Below are positions 55,423 to 62,997 of a stretch of DNA of 64,000 nucleotides, piece after piece. The DNA is from Kineococcus xinjiangensis (GTDB lineage: Bacteria; Actinomycetota; Actinomycetes; Actinomycetales; Kineococcaceae). The position numbers were made by a program, and so were the translations under genes. Numbering within the stretch: position 1 is the stretch's first letter; each line of letters begins with the position of its first letter. The stretch covers positions 34,113 to 98,112 of the forward strand of contig NZ_PTJD01000017.1 in assembly GCF_002934625.1 (NCBI RefSeq). The letters run 5' to 3'. The notes below the pieces were generated by a model that searched no databases, was not told the DNA's origin, and saw only the letters and a list, made by a program, of their open reading frames with translations.

Positions 55423-56446
55423 CGGGGCGGCGGCTTCCCCCGCGCCGCCCCGTCCACTCCAGCAGCCGCTCCACGGGCCAGGTGTTGACGACCCGCTCCG
55501 CGGGCACCCCGCACTCGGCGGCGCGGGCGCAGCCGAGGGCCTGCCAGTCGAGCTGGCCGGGGGCGTGCGCGTCGGTGTCGATCGCGAACAGGCAGCCCGC
55601 GGCCACGGCGCGCCGCAGCAGGTCCCGCGGGGGGTCGAGGCGGTCGGGGCGGCAGTTCACCTCCACGGCGACGCCGTGCTCGGCGCAGGCGGCGAACACC
55701 GCCTCGGCGTCGAAGGTGCTCTGCGGGCGCGGCTTCGACCCCAGCAGGCGGCCGGTGCAGTGCCCGAGCACGTCCATCCGGCCGCCGCCGACCGCGGCCA
55801 GCATCCGCTCCGTCATGGCGTCGGCGTCCATGCGCAGCTTGGAGTGCACGGAGGCGACGACCACGTCCAGGCGGGCGAGGAGGTCGTCGTCGCAGTCCAG
55901 GGAGCCGTCGTCGAGGACGTCGACCTCGATGCCCGCGAGCAGCCGGAACGGCGCCAGGCGGGGCGCGAGCGCCGCGATCGCGTCGAGCTGGCGCTCCCGG
56001 CGCTCGCGGGAGAGGCCGTTGGCCACGCGCAGCCGGGCGGAGTGGTCGGTCAGGGCGGCGTACTCGTGCCCCAGCTCCGCGGCGGTGCGCGCCATCTCCT
56101 CCAGCGGGCTGCCGCCGTCGGAGTCGTCGGAGTGCAGGTGCAGGTCCCCGCGCAGGGCCGCCCGCAGCTCCTCCCCACCGGTGGCCAGCGGGACGGCGTC
56201 CGCCTCCAGCCACCGCAGGTACTCGGGCACCGCGTCGGCGAGGGCCTCGGCGACGACCCCGGCGGTCGTGGACCCGAGCCCCGGCAGCTCGGTCAGGGTC
56301 CCCTCCTCGGCGCGGCGGCGCACCTCCCCCGCCGCCAGCCCGTCGACGACGGCCGCGGCACGGCGGAAGGCCCGCACCCGGTGCGTCGCGGCGCCGGCCC
56401 GCTCCAGCAGGAACGCGCAGCGCCGCAGGGCGGATCCGGGGTCCAC
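55397..56446 (-). CDS. PHP-domain phosphoesterase (PolX C-terminal-like)
   Basis: 349 residues. N-terminal helix-hairpin-helix segment (LTELPGLGSTTAGVVAEAL) and a PHP domain from about residue 100 with DLHLHSDDSDG, ALTDHS, GIEVDVL, ASVHSKL, LGHCTG and DTDAHAPG. This is the C-terminal module of PolX-type proteins without the polymerase, typical of free-standing actinobacterial PHP proteins. Likely hydrolyses phosphate monoesters or DNA ends. GTG 56446 has GGAGGAGG. Confidence 0.88.
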   Translation of the reverse strand: MDPGSALRRCAFLLERAGAATHRVRAFRRAAAVVDGLAAGEVRRRAEEGTLTELPGLGSTTAGVVAEALADAVPEYLRWLEADAVPLATGGEELRAALRGDLHLHSDDSDGGSPLEEMARTAAELGHEYAALTDHSARLRVANGLSRERRERQLDAIAALAPRLAPFRLLAGIEVDVLDDGSLDCDDDLLARLDVVVASVHSKLRMDADAMTERMLAAVGGGRMDVLGHCTGRLLGSKPRPQSTFDAEAVFAACAEHGVAVEVNCRPDRLDPPRDLLRRAVAAGCLFAIDTDAHAPGQLDWQALGCARAAECGVPAERVVNTWPVERLLEWTGRRGGSRRPGAQGAPPG

Positions 56447-56504
56447 GGTGGCCTCCTCCGGCGCTCGGCGTGCGGGTCCGGCCGCCACTGTGCACGATCT
56501 GGAG

Positions 56505-57554
56505 GTGCCGCGCCTGCGCCGCTCCTCGTGCTCCACCCCCGGCTTCACCCGCCGCCGGGCCGGTCGCGGCTGGGTCTACCTCGACACGGACGGCACGCGG
56601 ATCACCGACCCCGACGTGGTCCGGCGCATCGAGGAGCTCGCGATCCCCCCGGCCTACCGCGACGTGTGGATCTGCCCCTGGCCCAACGGCCACCTGCAGG
56701 CCGTGGGCACCGACGAGCGCGGCCGGCGGCAGTACCGCTACCACGAGCAGTGGCGCGCCCAGCGGGACCGGCTCAAGCACGAGCGGGTCCTGCAGGTCGC
56801 CGACGAACTGCCCCGCGCCCGCCAGGTCGTCGCGCAGCACCTGGCGCTGCCCGGGATGCCGCGGGAGCGGGCACTGGCCACGGCGTTCCGGCTGCTCGAC
56901 CTGGGCTTCTTCCGGGTGGGCGGGGAGACCTACGCGGAGGAGAACGGCTCCTACGGCCTGGCGACCCTGCGCCGCGAGCACGTGCGGGAGCACGACGGGG
57001 AGCTGGTGTTCTCCTACGTCGCCAAGTCCGGCAAGGACCGCAGGGCCGTCATCGCCGATCCCGCGGTGCGGGCGGCGGTGCGGGCGATGAAGCGCCGCCG
57101 CGGCGGCGGTGACGACCTGCTGGCCTGGAAGGAGCGTGCGGGGCGCTGGCACGACGTGACCAGCACGGACGTCAACGAGTACCTGCACGAGGTGATCGGC
57201 CCCGAGGTGTCCGCGAAGGACTTCCGCACCTGGCACGCCACCGTGCTGGCGGCGGTCGCACTGGCGGTGTCGGCGTCGGTGTGCGGCAGCCCCACGGCGC
57301 GCGCCCGGGCGGTCGCCCGCGCCTGCCGGGAGGTCTCGGAGTATCTCGGCAACACCCCCGCCGTCGCCCGCAGCAGCTACATCGACCCGCGGGTGGTCGA
57401 CCTCTTCCACGACGGGGTCACCATCGAGCCGGTGCTGCGCGACCTGGGGGCCGAGGCCGAGTTCGGCCACCCCGCCACGCACGGGGCGATCGAGCTGGCG
57501 GTGCAATGCCTGCTGCGGGACGAGCCGGTCGCGCCGCAGCGGCGGGCGGCCTGA
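56505..57554 (+). CDS. DNA topoisomerase IB
   Basis: 349 residues of the poxvirus-like bacterial family. N-terminal FTRRRAGRGWVYLDTDGTRI, catalytic Arg and Lys in VAKSGKDRRAVIAD and FRTWHATV, nucleophile Tyr292 in ARSSYIDPRVVDLF. Nicks and reseals one DNA strand to relax supercoils. GTG 56505 is taken; GTG 56490 is an alternative. Divergent from the PHP gene. Confidence 0.93.
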   Translation: MPRLRRSSCSTPGFTRRRAGRGWVYLDTDGTRITDPDVVRRIEELAIPPAYRDVWICPWPNGHLQAVGTDERGRRQYRYHEQWRAQRDRLKHERVLQVADELPRARQVVAQHLALPGMPRERALATAFRLLDLGFFRVGGETYAEENGSYGLATLRREHVREHDGELVFSYVAKSGKDRRAVIADPAVRAAVRAMKRRRGGGDDLLAWKERAGRWHDVTSTDVNEYLHEVIGPEVSAKDFRTWHATVLAAVALAVSASVCGSPTARARAVARACREVSEYLGNTPAVARSSYIDPRVVDLFHDGVTIEPVLRDLGAEAEFGHPATHGAIELAVQCLLRDEPVAPQRRAA

Positions 57555-57586
57555 GGGGAGCGTCACCCGCGCTGCGGGGTACCGCC

Positions 57587-57616
57587 TTGGTCACCGTGGA
57601 CGCATACCCCTATGCT
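57587..57616 (+). promoter_or_regulatory. tRNA operon promoter
   Basis: -35 TTGGTC (57587-57592), 18-base spacer, -10 TATGCT (57611-57616), 60 bases before tRNA-Glu. Confidence 0.6.
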
Positions 57617-57676
57617 GGACCACGTCCTCCGACGGGTCCTGGCGTTGACGGACGCGAGCATCCTCCGGAAGCTGGC

Positions 57677-57749
57677 GCCCTCATCGTCTAGCGGCCTAGG
57701 ACTCCGCCCTTTCAAGGCGGCAGCACGGGTTCGAATCCCGTTGGGGGCA
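57677..57749 (+). tRNA. tRNA-Glu (TTC anticodon)
   Basis: Acceptor GCCCTCA with TGGGGGC, anticodon stem CCGCC/GGCGG around CTTTCAA, T arm CGGGTTCGAATCCCG. No encoded CCA. Confidence 0.96.
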
Positions 57750-57823
57750 CGTCCGGGCCACCACGGTCGGAAGCACCACCCAGCACCTAGTACGATCGGG
57801 TGCAGCACGAAGCCTCACCACGA

Positions 57824-57897
57824 GGCCCCGTAGCGCAGTTGGTTAGCGCGCCGCCCTGTCACGGCGGAGGTCGCGGGTTCGAGTCCCGTCGGGGTCG
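57824..57897 (+). tRNA. tRNA-Asp (GTC anticodon)
   Basis: Acceptor GGCCCCG with CGGGGTC (one G-T), anticodon loop CTGTCAC in a CCGCC/GGCGG stem, T arm CGGGTTCGAGTCCCG. A TACGAT box near 57791 could give it its own promoter. Confidence 0.96.
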
Positions 57898-57927
57898 CTC
57901 GCCGTACCGGAGTTCCGGTCGCGGCTG

Positions 57928-58004
57928 GGCCAGGTAGCTCAGTTGGTACGAGCGTCCGACTGAAAATCGGAAGGTCGGCGGTTCGACCCCGCCCCTGGCC
58001 ACCA
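57928..58004 (+). tRNA. tRNA-Phe (GAA anticodon), CCA encoded
   Basis: Acceptor GGCCAGG with CCTGGCC, anticodon stem TCCGA/TCGGA around CTGAAAA, T arm GCGGTTCGACCCCGC, discriminator A then CCA at 58002-58004. It is the last gene before the repeat array. Confidence 0.96.
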
Positions 58005-58015
58005 CAACGAGACAT

Positions 58016-58062
58016 CGCGAAGGGCCCCTGAGCTGCAGAGATGCAGGCGGGGGCCCTTCGCG
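58016..58062 (+). terminator. Terminator of the tRNA operon
   Basis: Outer 13-bp stem (58016-58028 with 58050-58062), inner stem CTGCA/TGCAG. Marks the end of the chromosomal tRNA unit and the beginning of the array. Confidence 0.75.
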
Positions 58063-58139
58063 TGGGCGGGGCGGACCGTCCGGCCGCAGGCGCCTGTCAG
58101 GGCTGTGTCAGCAGCGGCCTGCCGAGGTCCTTGCCATTC

Positions 58140-58243
58140 CATGATCGGCCGCGCCATGATCGTGCTCCATCAGCGGCACGGGCGGGCGCGCGTGGGAAAC
58201 GGCCAGTCCGCAGCGCGGCCTCAAGTCGCGATCATCAAATGTC
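58140..58243 (+). repeat. Array repeat R1 (compound)
   Basis: Two CATGATCG cores (58140, 58155), CTCCATCAGCG, then CGCAGCGCGGC and TCAAATGTCG (to 58243), immediately before the first array gene. Looks like two copies fused or scrambled. Confidence 0.7.
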
Positions 58244-58255
58244 GACCTCTGGAGC

Positions 58256-58726
58256 ATGCGTCGCCTGCGACCCGCCCTTGCCGCCTGCCTCGCCGTCGTC
58301 GCGGTGGGGGGCGTCGCGGCGGTGACGGTCCCCCGGGTACAGGAGCACGTCGACAACCAGAACCTGCAGCAGGCGGTGGCTGCAGCTCGCGCCATCCCCA
58401 CCCCAGCGGGGGCCGCTGACTCGCCGATCTGCCGAGATGACCTGCTCGTCGCCTGCTGGGAGGTCGACAAGCCGTTCCAGCAGATCGCCACGTCACTGGC
58501 AGACGCCCTCAGTGATCAGGCAGGGCAGCCGGTCGACCAAGAGTGCCGGCCTGAGCCACCCGCCGCCGGGCAGGCAGTGGAGAGTGCCCGGGAAGGCCGG
58601 GGGCAGTGCTCCCTCAAGGTCAGCTTCGGCGACCGTGGCGTCAACCTTGTCATCAGCTCCCTCACCGCGGCCAACTCCAAGGTCATCACTGATGTGGGGA
58701 CCTTGGTGAGTGTGACGCCCTACTGA
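58256..58726 (+). CDS. Array protein A: membrane-anchored or exported, four Cys
   Basis: 156 residues. Basic start, hydrophobic segment (LAACLAVVAVGGVAAVTV) about residues 7-25, then a soluble part with a CX7C pair (CRDDLLVAC), two more Cys and a helical ATSLADAL stretch. LAAC resembles a lipobox but lies too near the start for a classical lipoprotein. Shares this plan with protein B. No family recognised. Confidence 0.65.
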   Translation: MRRLRPALAACLAVVAVGGVAAVTVPRVQEHVDNQNLQQAVAAARAIPTPAGAADSPICRDDLLVACWEVDKPFQQIATSLADALSDQAGQPVDQECRPEPPAAGQAVESAREGRGQCSLKVSFGDRGVNLVISSLTAANSKVITDVGTLVSVTPY

Positions 58727-58772
58727 CCCACGGGTCGGAAGCCCTGCGCATCCTCTGACGTCGCCGGCGGGT

Positions 58773-58806
58773 CGTGATCGCGCCCGCAGCGCGGCATCAG
58801 ACCGCC
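58773..58806 (+). repeat. Array repeat R2
   Basis: GTGATCGCGCCC, GCAGCGCGGC and a short tail lacking the final GGATGTTCG motif. 46 bases beyond gene A. Confidence 0.75.
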
Positions 58807-58937
58807 AGCAGGAAGAGTCTGCGCAGTGAGCGCGCAGTGGGTCAGTGGACCCTTTTCAGCAGCGGCTCGCGCTGCTGACGCATGTTGAGTGGCTGGCCAC
58901 CGGCTCAAGATCAGGTGCTCGAAGCCGATTGAAGGAC

Positions 58938-59423
58938 ATGACCAGCGAGCAGCCTGCCTCCCGGCGTCTACGCATGCCCTACGTCCTGGGTCTGGCTGGC
59001 GCTCTGGCGGTGGCCGGGACGGTGACCTGGGTGCAGTCCCAGCCGACCGCCGAGGAGCGGGAGCTGGCCCGTCAGCAGCGCAGCACGGTGGCCATGCAGA
59101 GCATCCAGTGGCCCAGCGACTTCAAGACCGTCTCCTACGTCGACGGCTGCGCCACCGGCCAGGGCATGATCTGCTTTCTCACCGACCGCAGCCCCAGCGA
59201 AGCCGCCGCAGTGGTCGCCGAGCTGATCGCCGCCGCTCCAGGAGACATCGAGGCGCGCAGGGGCATGCCCGGCGCCCCGGAGGACAGCCTGGTGATGAGC
59301 GGCACCCACCAGGGCGAGGCCGTCTCCGCCGCCATCGCCGCCCACCGCCTCACCCCGATGGACGTCTCACCCGGCAAGTTCAGCGGCGGCTCGACCGTCA
59401 ACGTGGCGCACAGCCACCACTGA
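58938..59423 (+). CDS. Array protein B: membrane-anchored or exported, CX7C
   Basis: 161 residues. TM segment about 14-32 (VLGLAGALAVAGTV), then a CX7C pair (CATGQGMIC) and a helix (SEAAAVVAELI) at the same relative place as in protein A, ending in an HSHH tail. Likely a diverged relative of A. ATG 58938 follows GAAGG. No family recognised. Confidence 0.68.
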   Translation: MTSEQPASRRLRMPYVLGLAGALAVAGTVTWVQSQPTAEERELARQQRSTVAMQSIQWPSDFKTVSYVDGCATGQGMICFLTDRSPSEAAAVVAELIAAAPGDIEARRGMPGAPEDSLVMSGTHQGEAVSAAIAAHRLTPMDVSPGKFSGGSTVNVAHSHH

Positions 59424-59489
59424 TCAACCTGGCGTCCGGGTCTCCTCGCAGTGCGGCACCTGCGACGGCCTGAGGCCGACGCGGCCGCC

Positions 59490-59570
59490 CGCTCCTCGGC
59501 ATGGTCGGGCGTCACTGGCCGCTCATGATCGCGCTCCATCAGCGACACGAGCGCGCATCTGAGGCGTTCA
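59490..59570 (+). repeat. Array repeat R3
   Basis: Long form: CGCTCCTCGGCATGG and CGTCAC lead into CATGATCGCG (59524), CTCCATCAGCG and a diverged tail. Lies between the ends of convergent genes B and C. Confidence 0.78.
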
Positions 59571-59588
59571 GGCAACGGGCCTGCCTGC

Positions 59589-59981
59589 TCAGCGGGTGAG
59601 GCCCGAGATGGATTTCGCCTCCACCGGGAGCTGGATGGGCGCGGGCTGGAAGTGAGGGAAGGGGTCGGAGCCGTAGTTGAGTGGGTCGCGATCGACGTCC
59701 GCCCGAGCGGTCCTCATCTCGACTGGCGCCTGGCCGTTGTCGTGCGCGCCGCTGTCCGTGGGGTCGGGCAGGTAGTCGAGGTCGTCCACGACGCTCACCG
59801 AGGACTCCGGCCAGAAGCTGCGTCCTTCCGGCGCGGGCCCCTCCCCGATTGAGACGGCGGCGAGCTGGGGCGCCGAGGAGGGGGGCTCTTCACCGTGCAG
59901 GTGAAGGCCTCCGAGGGTGAGGGCGGAGCCTGCGACCACGGCCAGGGCGAGGAAGGCGGAACGCGAGCGGTGTGCGTGCAT
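59589..59981 (-). CDS. Array protein C: small exported protein
   Basis: 130 residues. Hydrophobic N-terminal segment (FLALAVVAGSALTLGGL), then an acidic, Pro-rich, likely disordered region. First of the minus-strand array genes. ATG 59981. Function unknown. Confidence 0.6.
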   Translation of the reverse strand: MHAHRSRSAFLALAVVAGSALTLGGLHLHGEEPPSSAPQLAAVSIGEGPAPEGRSFWPESSVSVVDDLDYLPDPTDSGAHDNGQAPVEMRTARADVDRDPLNYGSDPFPHFQPAPIQLPVEAKSISGLTR

Positions 59982-60089
59982 GGAGCGCCCCTACGGCCAT
60001 GTGGGTGATGTGGTCGTTGCCCGTATCGGCATCCCGCACCCTCGGCTTGAGGCACGGCCGCACCGGCACGATCGATGTTGAACGGCCGC

Positions 60090-60127
60090 CATGATCGCGC
60101 CCGCAGTGCGGCGGAGTCGGATGTTCG
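60090..60127 (+). repeat. Array repeat R4
   Basis: CATGATCGCGCCC, GCAGTGCGGC and GTCGGATGTTCG; the clearest full core. Ends 21 bases before the stop of the HTH gene. Confidence 0.85.
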
Positions 60128-60148
60128 TCCGGCGCTGCGTAAGTGCCT

Positions 60149-60403
60149 TCAGTGCCTCGGGGTCGTGACGGGCGTGCGGGTTGGCTCGACGCTGATGATG
60201 TCGCCCGGCTGGCAGCCCAGGACGTCGCAGATGGCGGTCAGGGTGGAGAACCGGATGGCCTTGGCGCGGTTGTTCTTCAGGATCGAGACGTTGGCCAGGG
60301 TCATCCCCACTGCTTCGGCCAGGGCGGTAAGGGTCATGCCGCGGGCGCTGAGCACGTCGTCGAGGTGGATGCGGATGCGGTGGGTCTCGGTGTCCGGGGC
60401 CAT
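60149..60403 (-). CDS. HTH-type regulator (YozG-like) of a DUF2975 pair
   Basis: 84 residues. Single HTH_3/Cro domain (MTLTALAEAVGMTLANVSILKNNRAKAIRF) typical of regulators paired with DUF2975 membrane proteins. Its ATG overlaps the stop of the membrane gene (TGATG). Possible targets are the TTATCG repeats upstream. Confidence 0.86.
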   Translation of the reverse strand: MAPDTETHRIRIHLDDVLSARGMTLTALAEAVGMTLANVSILKNNRAKAIRFSTLTAICDVLGCQPGDIISVEPTRTPVTTPRH

Positions 60404-60933
60404 CAGACGAGCCCGTCGACGTCCTGGCGCATTCGCACGCCCTGGCTCCACACCAGGGCCAGCACCGCGAGCAGCACGCCGGTCAGGGCGGGGAAGACCC
60501 CCGGGATGCGACTCATGGTGATCTCGTTGGCGGCCCGCGAGGTCGGCGTCAGCAGCGGTTCGGCGAACAGGGACCAGGCCGGGCCCAGGAGGCTGCCACC
60601 CAGGCCGACGAGAAGGGCAAGGGCGACCAGTCGGCGGGTGTTGGCGGCGGTGAAGGGGCCCTCGGGCATACGCACGGAACGGACCAGGCGCCACAGCAGC
60701 CAGATGCCGGCGGTGACAAGCGCGGCCCAGGCGACGTCCTTGCTGAGGAAGAGGGCCCAGTCGCGCCACTCCCCGTCGAGGGGGTAGGGCCCGGGACGCC
60801 ACAGGGAGGCACCACTGATCACCGAGGCCCAGAGTGCGACCGCGGTGAGCAGGAGCAGTACCTCGGTCGAGCGCAGCAGGGTCTTGCGCCCCGCGGCTCG
60901 CCTGATGGGCAGAGCGACGTGCACGAGCACCAT
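60403..60933 (-). CDS. DUF2975 membrane protein
   Basis: 176 residues, four predicted helices (LLLLTAVALWASVISG, ALVTAGIWLLWRLV, RLVALALLVGLGGSLL, PALTGVLLAVLALVW). Standard partner of the small HTH protein; family function unknown. ATG 60933 chosen; TTG 60945 is possible. Confidence 0.82.
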   Translation of the reverse strand: MVLVHVALPIRRAAGRKTLLRSTEVLLLLTAVALWASVISGASLWRPGPYPLDGEWRDWALFLSKDVAWAALVTAGIWLLWRLVRSVRMPEGPFTAANTRRLVALALLVGLGGSLLGPAWSLFAEPLLTPTSRAANEITMSRIPGVFPALTGVLLAVLALVWSQGVRMRQDVDGLV

Positions 60934-60935
60934 CC

Positions 60936-60967
60936 TTATCGTCAATCGATGTTATCGAGGAACGATA
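60936..60967. promoter_or_regulatory. Candidate operator with TTATCG repeats
   Basis: TTATCG at 60936 and 60952, ATCGAT at 60945 and CGATA at 60963: an AT-rich cluster next to the DUF2975 start, plausibly bound by the array HTH protein. Confidence 0.5.
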
Positions 60968-60988
60968 GCGCAAGCCTGTGACGTCATC

Positions 60989-61060
60989 CGCTCTTCGGCA
61001 TGGTCGGACGTCGCCCGCCGCCATGATCGCGCCCCATCAGCGTCAAAGGCGGATGTGTCG
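60989..61060 (+). repeat. Array repeat R5
   Basis: Long form: CGCTCTTCGGCATGGTCGG, ACGTCG, then CATGATCGCGCCC (61022), CATCAGCG and GGATGTGTCG. Ends 7 bases from the stop of the CHC2 gene. Confidence 0.85.
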
Positions 61061-61066
61061 GGGAGC

Positions 61067-61375
61067 TCAGTCGACGTAGCGGAGTCGGATGTCTGCCGCT
61101 TCAGCGAGCCGCTCGGCGGACGCGGCGAAGGAGGTGCCCTCAGCGCGCATGACGAAGGTGATGACGTCTCCGCCCTCGCCGCAGCCGAAGCAGTGCCACC
61201 GGCCGATGCGCGCTCTGACGGCCAGGTTCGCCGCCTGGTCGTCATGGAAGGGGCACTGGCCCCGGAGCTGTTCATTGGGCCCCGCCGCGAGGGGGGTGTG
61301 CTCAGCGATGACGGCCGCCAGGTCCGTCTCCTGCTCGATGCGCCTCAGGTCGTCAGGATGAATGTGGCCTGTCAC
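61067..61375 (-). CDS. Free-standing CHC2 zinc-finger protein (primase N-terminus-like)
   Basis: 102 residues. CHC2 zinc ribbon as in DnaG: CPFHDD and WHCFGCGEGGD provide Cys, His, Cys, Cys, followed by the FVMRAEG helix. There is no polymerase (TOPRIM) domain. DnaG-type primases use this finger to read template DNA, so the protein may bind single-stranded DNA. GTG 61375. Such isolated fingers occur on mobile DNA. Confidence 0.85.
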   Translation of the reverse strand: MTGHIHPDDLRRIEQETDLAAVIAEHTPLAAGPNEQLRGQCPFHDDQAANLAVRARIGRWHCFGCGEGGDVITFVMRAEGTSFAASAERLAEAADIRLRYVD

Positions 61376-61454
61376 GGCCGCAGGGTAGGTCGCGAGCCGG
61401 GAAGGGCGACGAGGAGGACCGTCCGCTCGTCGCCGGTGAGGACGCTGGGGGTCC

Positions 61455-61484
61455 CCATGATCGCGCACTGAGGGCGGCGTGAGC
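61455..61484 (+). repeat. Array repeat R6
   Basis: CATGATCGCGC, ACTGAGGGCGGC, tail degraded. Confidence 0.7.
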
Positions 61485-61542
61485 GTGTGGCCGGACCACT
61501 GCTTCGTTGCAGCCGACGTGCCGGCGGAGCGGCCGCCGGTGC

Positions 61543-61905
61543 TCACTGTCCGAAGGTGTAGCGCAGGTTGGCGTTGATGAGCTGGTTGAGTCGCCGGCAC
61601 ATGTGGCCCAGCAGCGAGGCGTCTGGCATCTCGCCGTCGACGAGGAGCGTCCAACGCAGCTCGGTGCCTTGCCCTGAACCATCAGGAGGCAGGTCGAAGC
61701 GGACCTGGGCGTCAGGTCGGCGCGGCCACAACGAGGACCAGACGACGAGGTGGGGCTCGTCGGCGACCAGCAGGTGAGGGCGCTGCTCGTCGTCGAGCAA
61801 GTCCAACCAGGGTCGCGCGGAATCACGGTCGGGGTGAGTGAGGGCCTCGAAGACGATCCGCGGCGGCGCGGGCTGCCTCTTGCGGCGGCTACCGACTTCG
61901 AGCAT
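61543..61905 (-). CDS. SRPBCC-like (START-fold) protein
   Basis: 120 residues. PPRIVFEALTHPDRDSARPWLDLL, LVVWSSLWPRRPDAQVRFDL and GTELRWTLLVDGEMPD follow the strand pattern of polyketide-cyclase/START proteins, which bind small hydrophobic ligands. ATG 61905. Weak family assignment. Confidence 0.65.
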   Translation of the reverse strand: MLEVGSRRKRQPAPPRIVFEALTHPDRDSARPWLDLLDDEQRPHLLVADEPHLVVWSSLWPRRPDAQVRFDLPPDGSGQGTELRWTLLVDGEMPDASLLGHMCRRLNQLINANLRYTFGQ

Positions 61906-61938
61906 CCGAGGATCGTAGGAACGACCGCAGCAGCACGG

Positions 61939-61977
61939 CGAATCGCGCCCGCAGCGCGTCAAATGCGGATGTTCGCG
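61939..61977 (+). repeat. Array repeat R7
   Basis: GAATCGCGCCC, GCAGCGCG, TCAAATGC and GGATGTTCG. Confidence 0.82.
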
Positions 61978-62030
61978 TGGCGGCTGGGTGTGCTCTCCAC
62001 GTGTGTGGCCGGAGCGGTGCCCGGGCAGGG

Positions 62031-62411
62031 CTAGTCCAGGTGCTCGCCCCAGCGGACCGGGGACTTCACGAGCAGCAGGGAGCCGCCATCATCGCTGCGC
62101 AGGTGGGTGATGGCACCGTCCCAGTTCCTCTTGTGCAGGATCTTGGGTCTGCCGGCGGCGACCATGCGGGCGACGTCGGCCTCGTCGAACCAGCGGTAGC
62201 CGCAGTCACCATTACAGCCGCAGGCGTCCCACCCCAGGATGGCCCCGCCCTGTGCGACCACGAAGGCGTCCTCAGCGCTCACGCCCTTGGTGACCAGACG
62301 GAAGCCACGGCCGCCGGGACCCAGCAGGTCGAAGGGCGGTGGGTCGGCGGGAGCTGCCTTGACTGCCTCGACGACCTCGGCGAAGGAGGGAGGACGGCGC
62401 CGCGCTGCCAT
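62031..62411 (-). CDS. Array protein, unknown function, Cys cluster
   Basis: 126 residues, soluble. DACGCNGDCGYRW carries three Cys that could bind a metal; a helical MAARRRPPSFAEVVEAV start and a C-terminal beta region. ATG 62411. No family recognised. Confidence 0.62.
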   Translation of the reverse strand: MAARRRPPSFAEVVEAVKAAPADPPPFDLLGPGGRGFRLVTKGVSAEDAFVVAQGGAILGWDACGCNGDCGYRWFDEADVARMVAAGRPKILHKRNWDGAITHLRSDDGGSLLLVKSPVRWGEHLD

Positions 62412-62448
62412 GACTCAGTATCTGCCGAGAACCAGCGGGAGGACAGGG

Positions 62449-62488
62449 CGCAGCCACGCCCTCAGCGCGGCAGGGTCGGATGTTGGGC
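62449..62488 (+). repeat. Array repeat R8
   Basis: CGCAGCCACGCCC, TCAGCGCGGC and GTCGGATGTTGGGC; the variant whose last bases fit the GTTRRRY core of integron sites. 8 bases from the next stop. Confidence 0.8.
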
Positions 62489-62495
62489 ACTTGTC

Positions 62496-62831
62496 TCAAG
62501 GTCCGCGGCGTTGCCGCAGAGGCCGGTCGTCGCCGTCGTGGCCGTAGCTGATCTCAATGTCGGATAGCTCGTTCTGCAGCTGGTAGGCCAGGCGCAGGCC
62601 CTCCTGCTGCCAGGCTCGCTCCTGCTCGGCATCGGGCCAGCGGTAGTCGGTCCACCCCAGAGCGTGGAAGCGCTTGTTCCATGCCCGCAGCTGCTCGACG
62701 AGCCCGGGACTGGCGCCGAGCTCGGTCGGGTCGACCGTGCCCATGTGGTCCAGGTCGCTGTCCCATACCGGGTCCTGATCGCTCCACTCAGCGAAGACGC
62801 GCAGGGCGACGGGGCGGTAGGACTCCTCCAC
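62496..62831 (-). CDS. Array protein, unknown function, acidic and Trp-rich
   Basis: 111 residues with six Trp, soluble, helical, e.g. LRAWNKRFHALGWTDYRWPDAEQERAW. ATG 62831. No family recognised. Confidence 0.65.
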   Translation of the reverse strand: MEESYRPVALRVFAEWSDQDPVWDSDLDHMGTVDPTELGASPGLVEQLRAWNKRFHALGWTDYRWPDAEQERAWQQEGLRLAYQLQNELSDIEISYGHDGDDRPLRQRRGP

Positions 62832-62907
62832 CGGCTGAGCGTCTCACCTGCACCTCGGTTCGAGGCAGGGCCCTGCTGCAGCTGCTCGTTGCCCCCTGTC
62901 CGACCGC

Positions 62908-62982
62908 TCGCTCTTCGGCAAAGGTGTGCGTCTGGCGGTCGTCACGATCACGCCCTCAGGGCGGCCTGCGCGGATGTTCGGC
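62908..62982 (+). repeat. Array repeat R9
   Basis: Long form: CGCTCTTCGGCA start, then CACGATCACGCCC (62943), TCAGGGCGGC and CGCGGATGTTCGGC. Ends 16 bases from the stop of the next gene. Confidence 0.85.
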
Positions 62983-62997
62983 GAGGTGGGTGCTGCC

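Noticed and set aside
57815..58015. Minus-strand reading frame over the tRNA-Asp and tRNA-Phe genes
   Set aside because: It is the well-known spurious frame (GLEPATSAVTG type) that runs antisense through tRNA genes.
58140..62982. CRISPR array or classical integron attC array
   Set aside because: Gaps contain whole genes of different length, copies are imperfect, most lack the GTTRRRY/RYYYAAC cores, and no cas or intI gene is seen. Kept only as a cassette-like repeat array.
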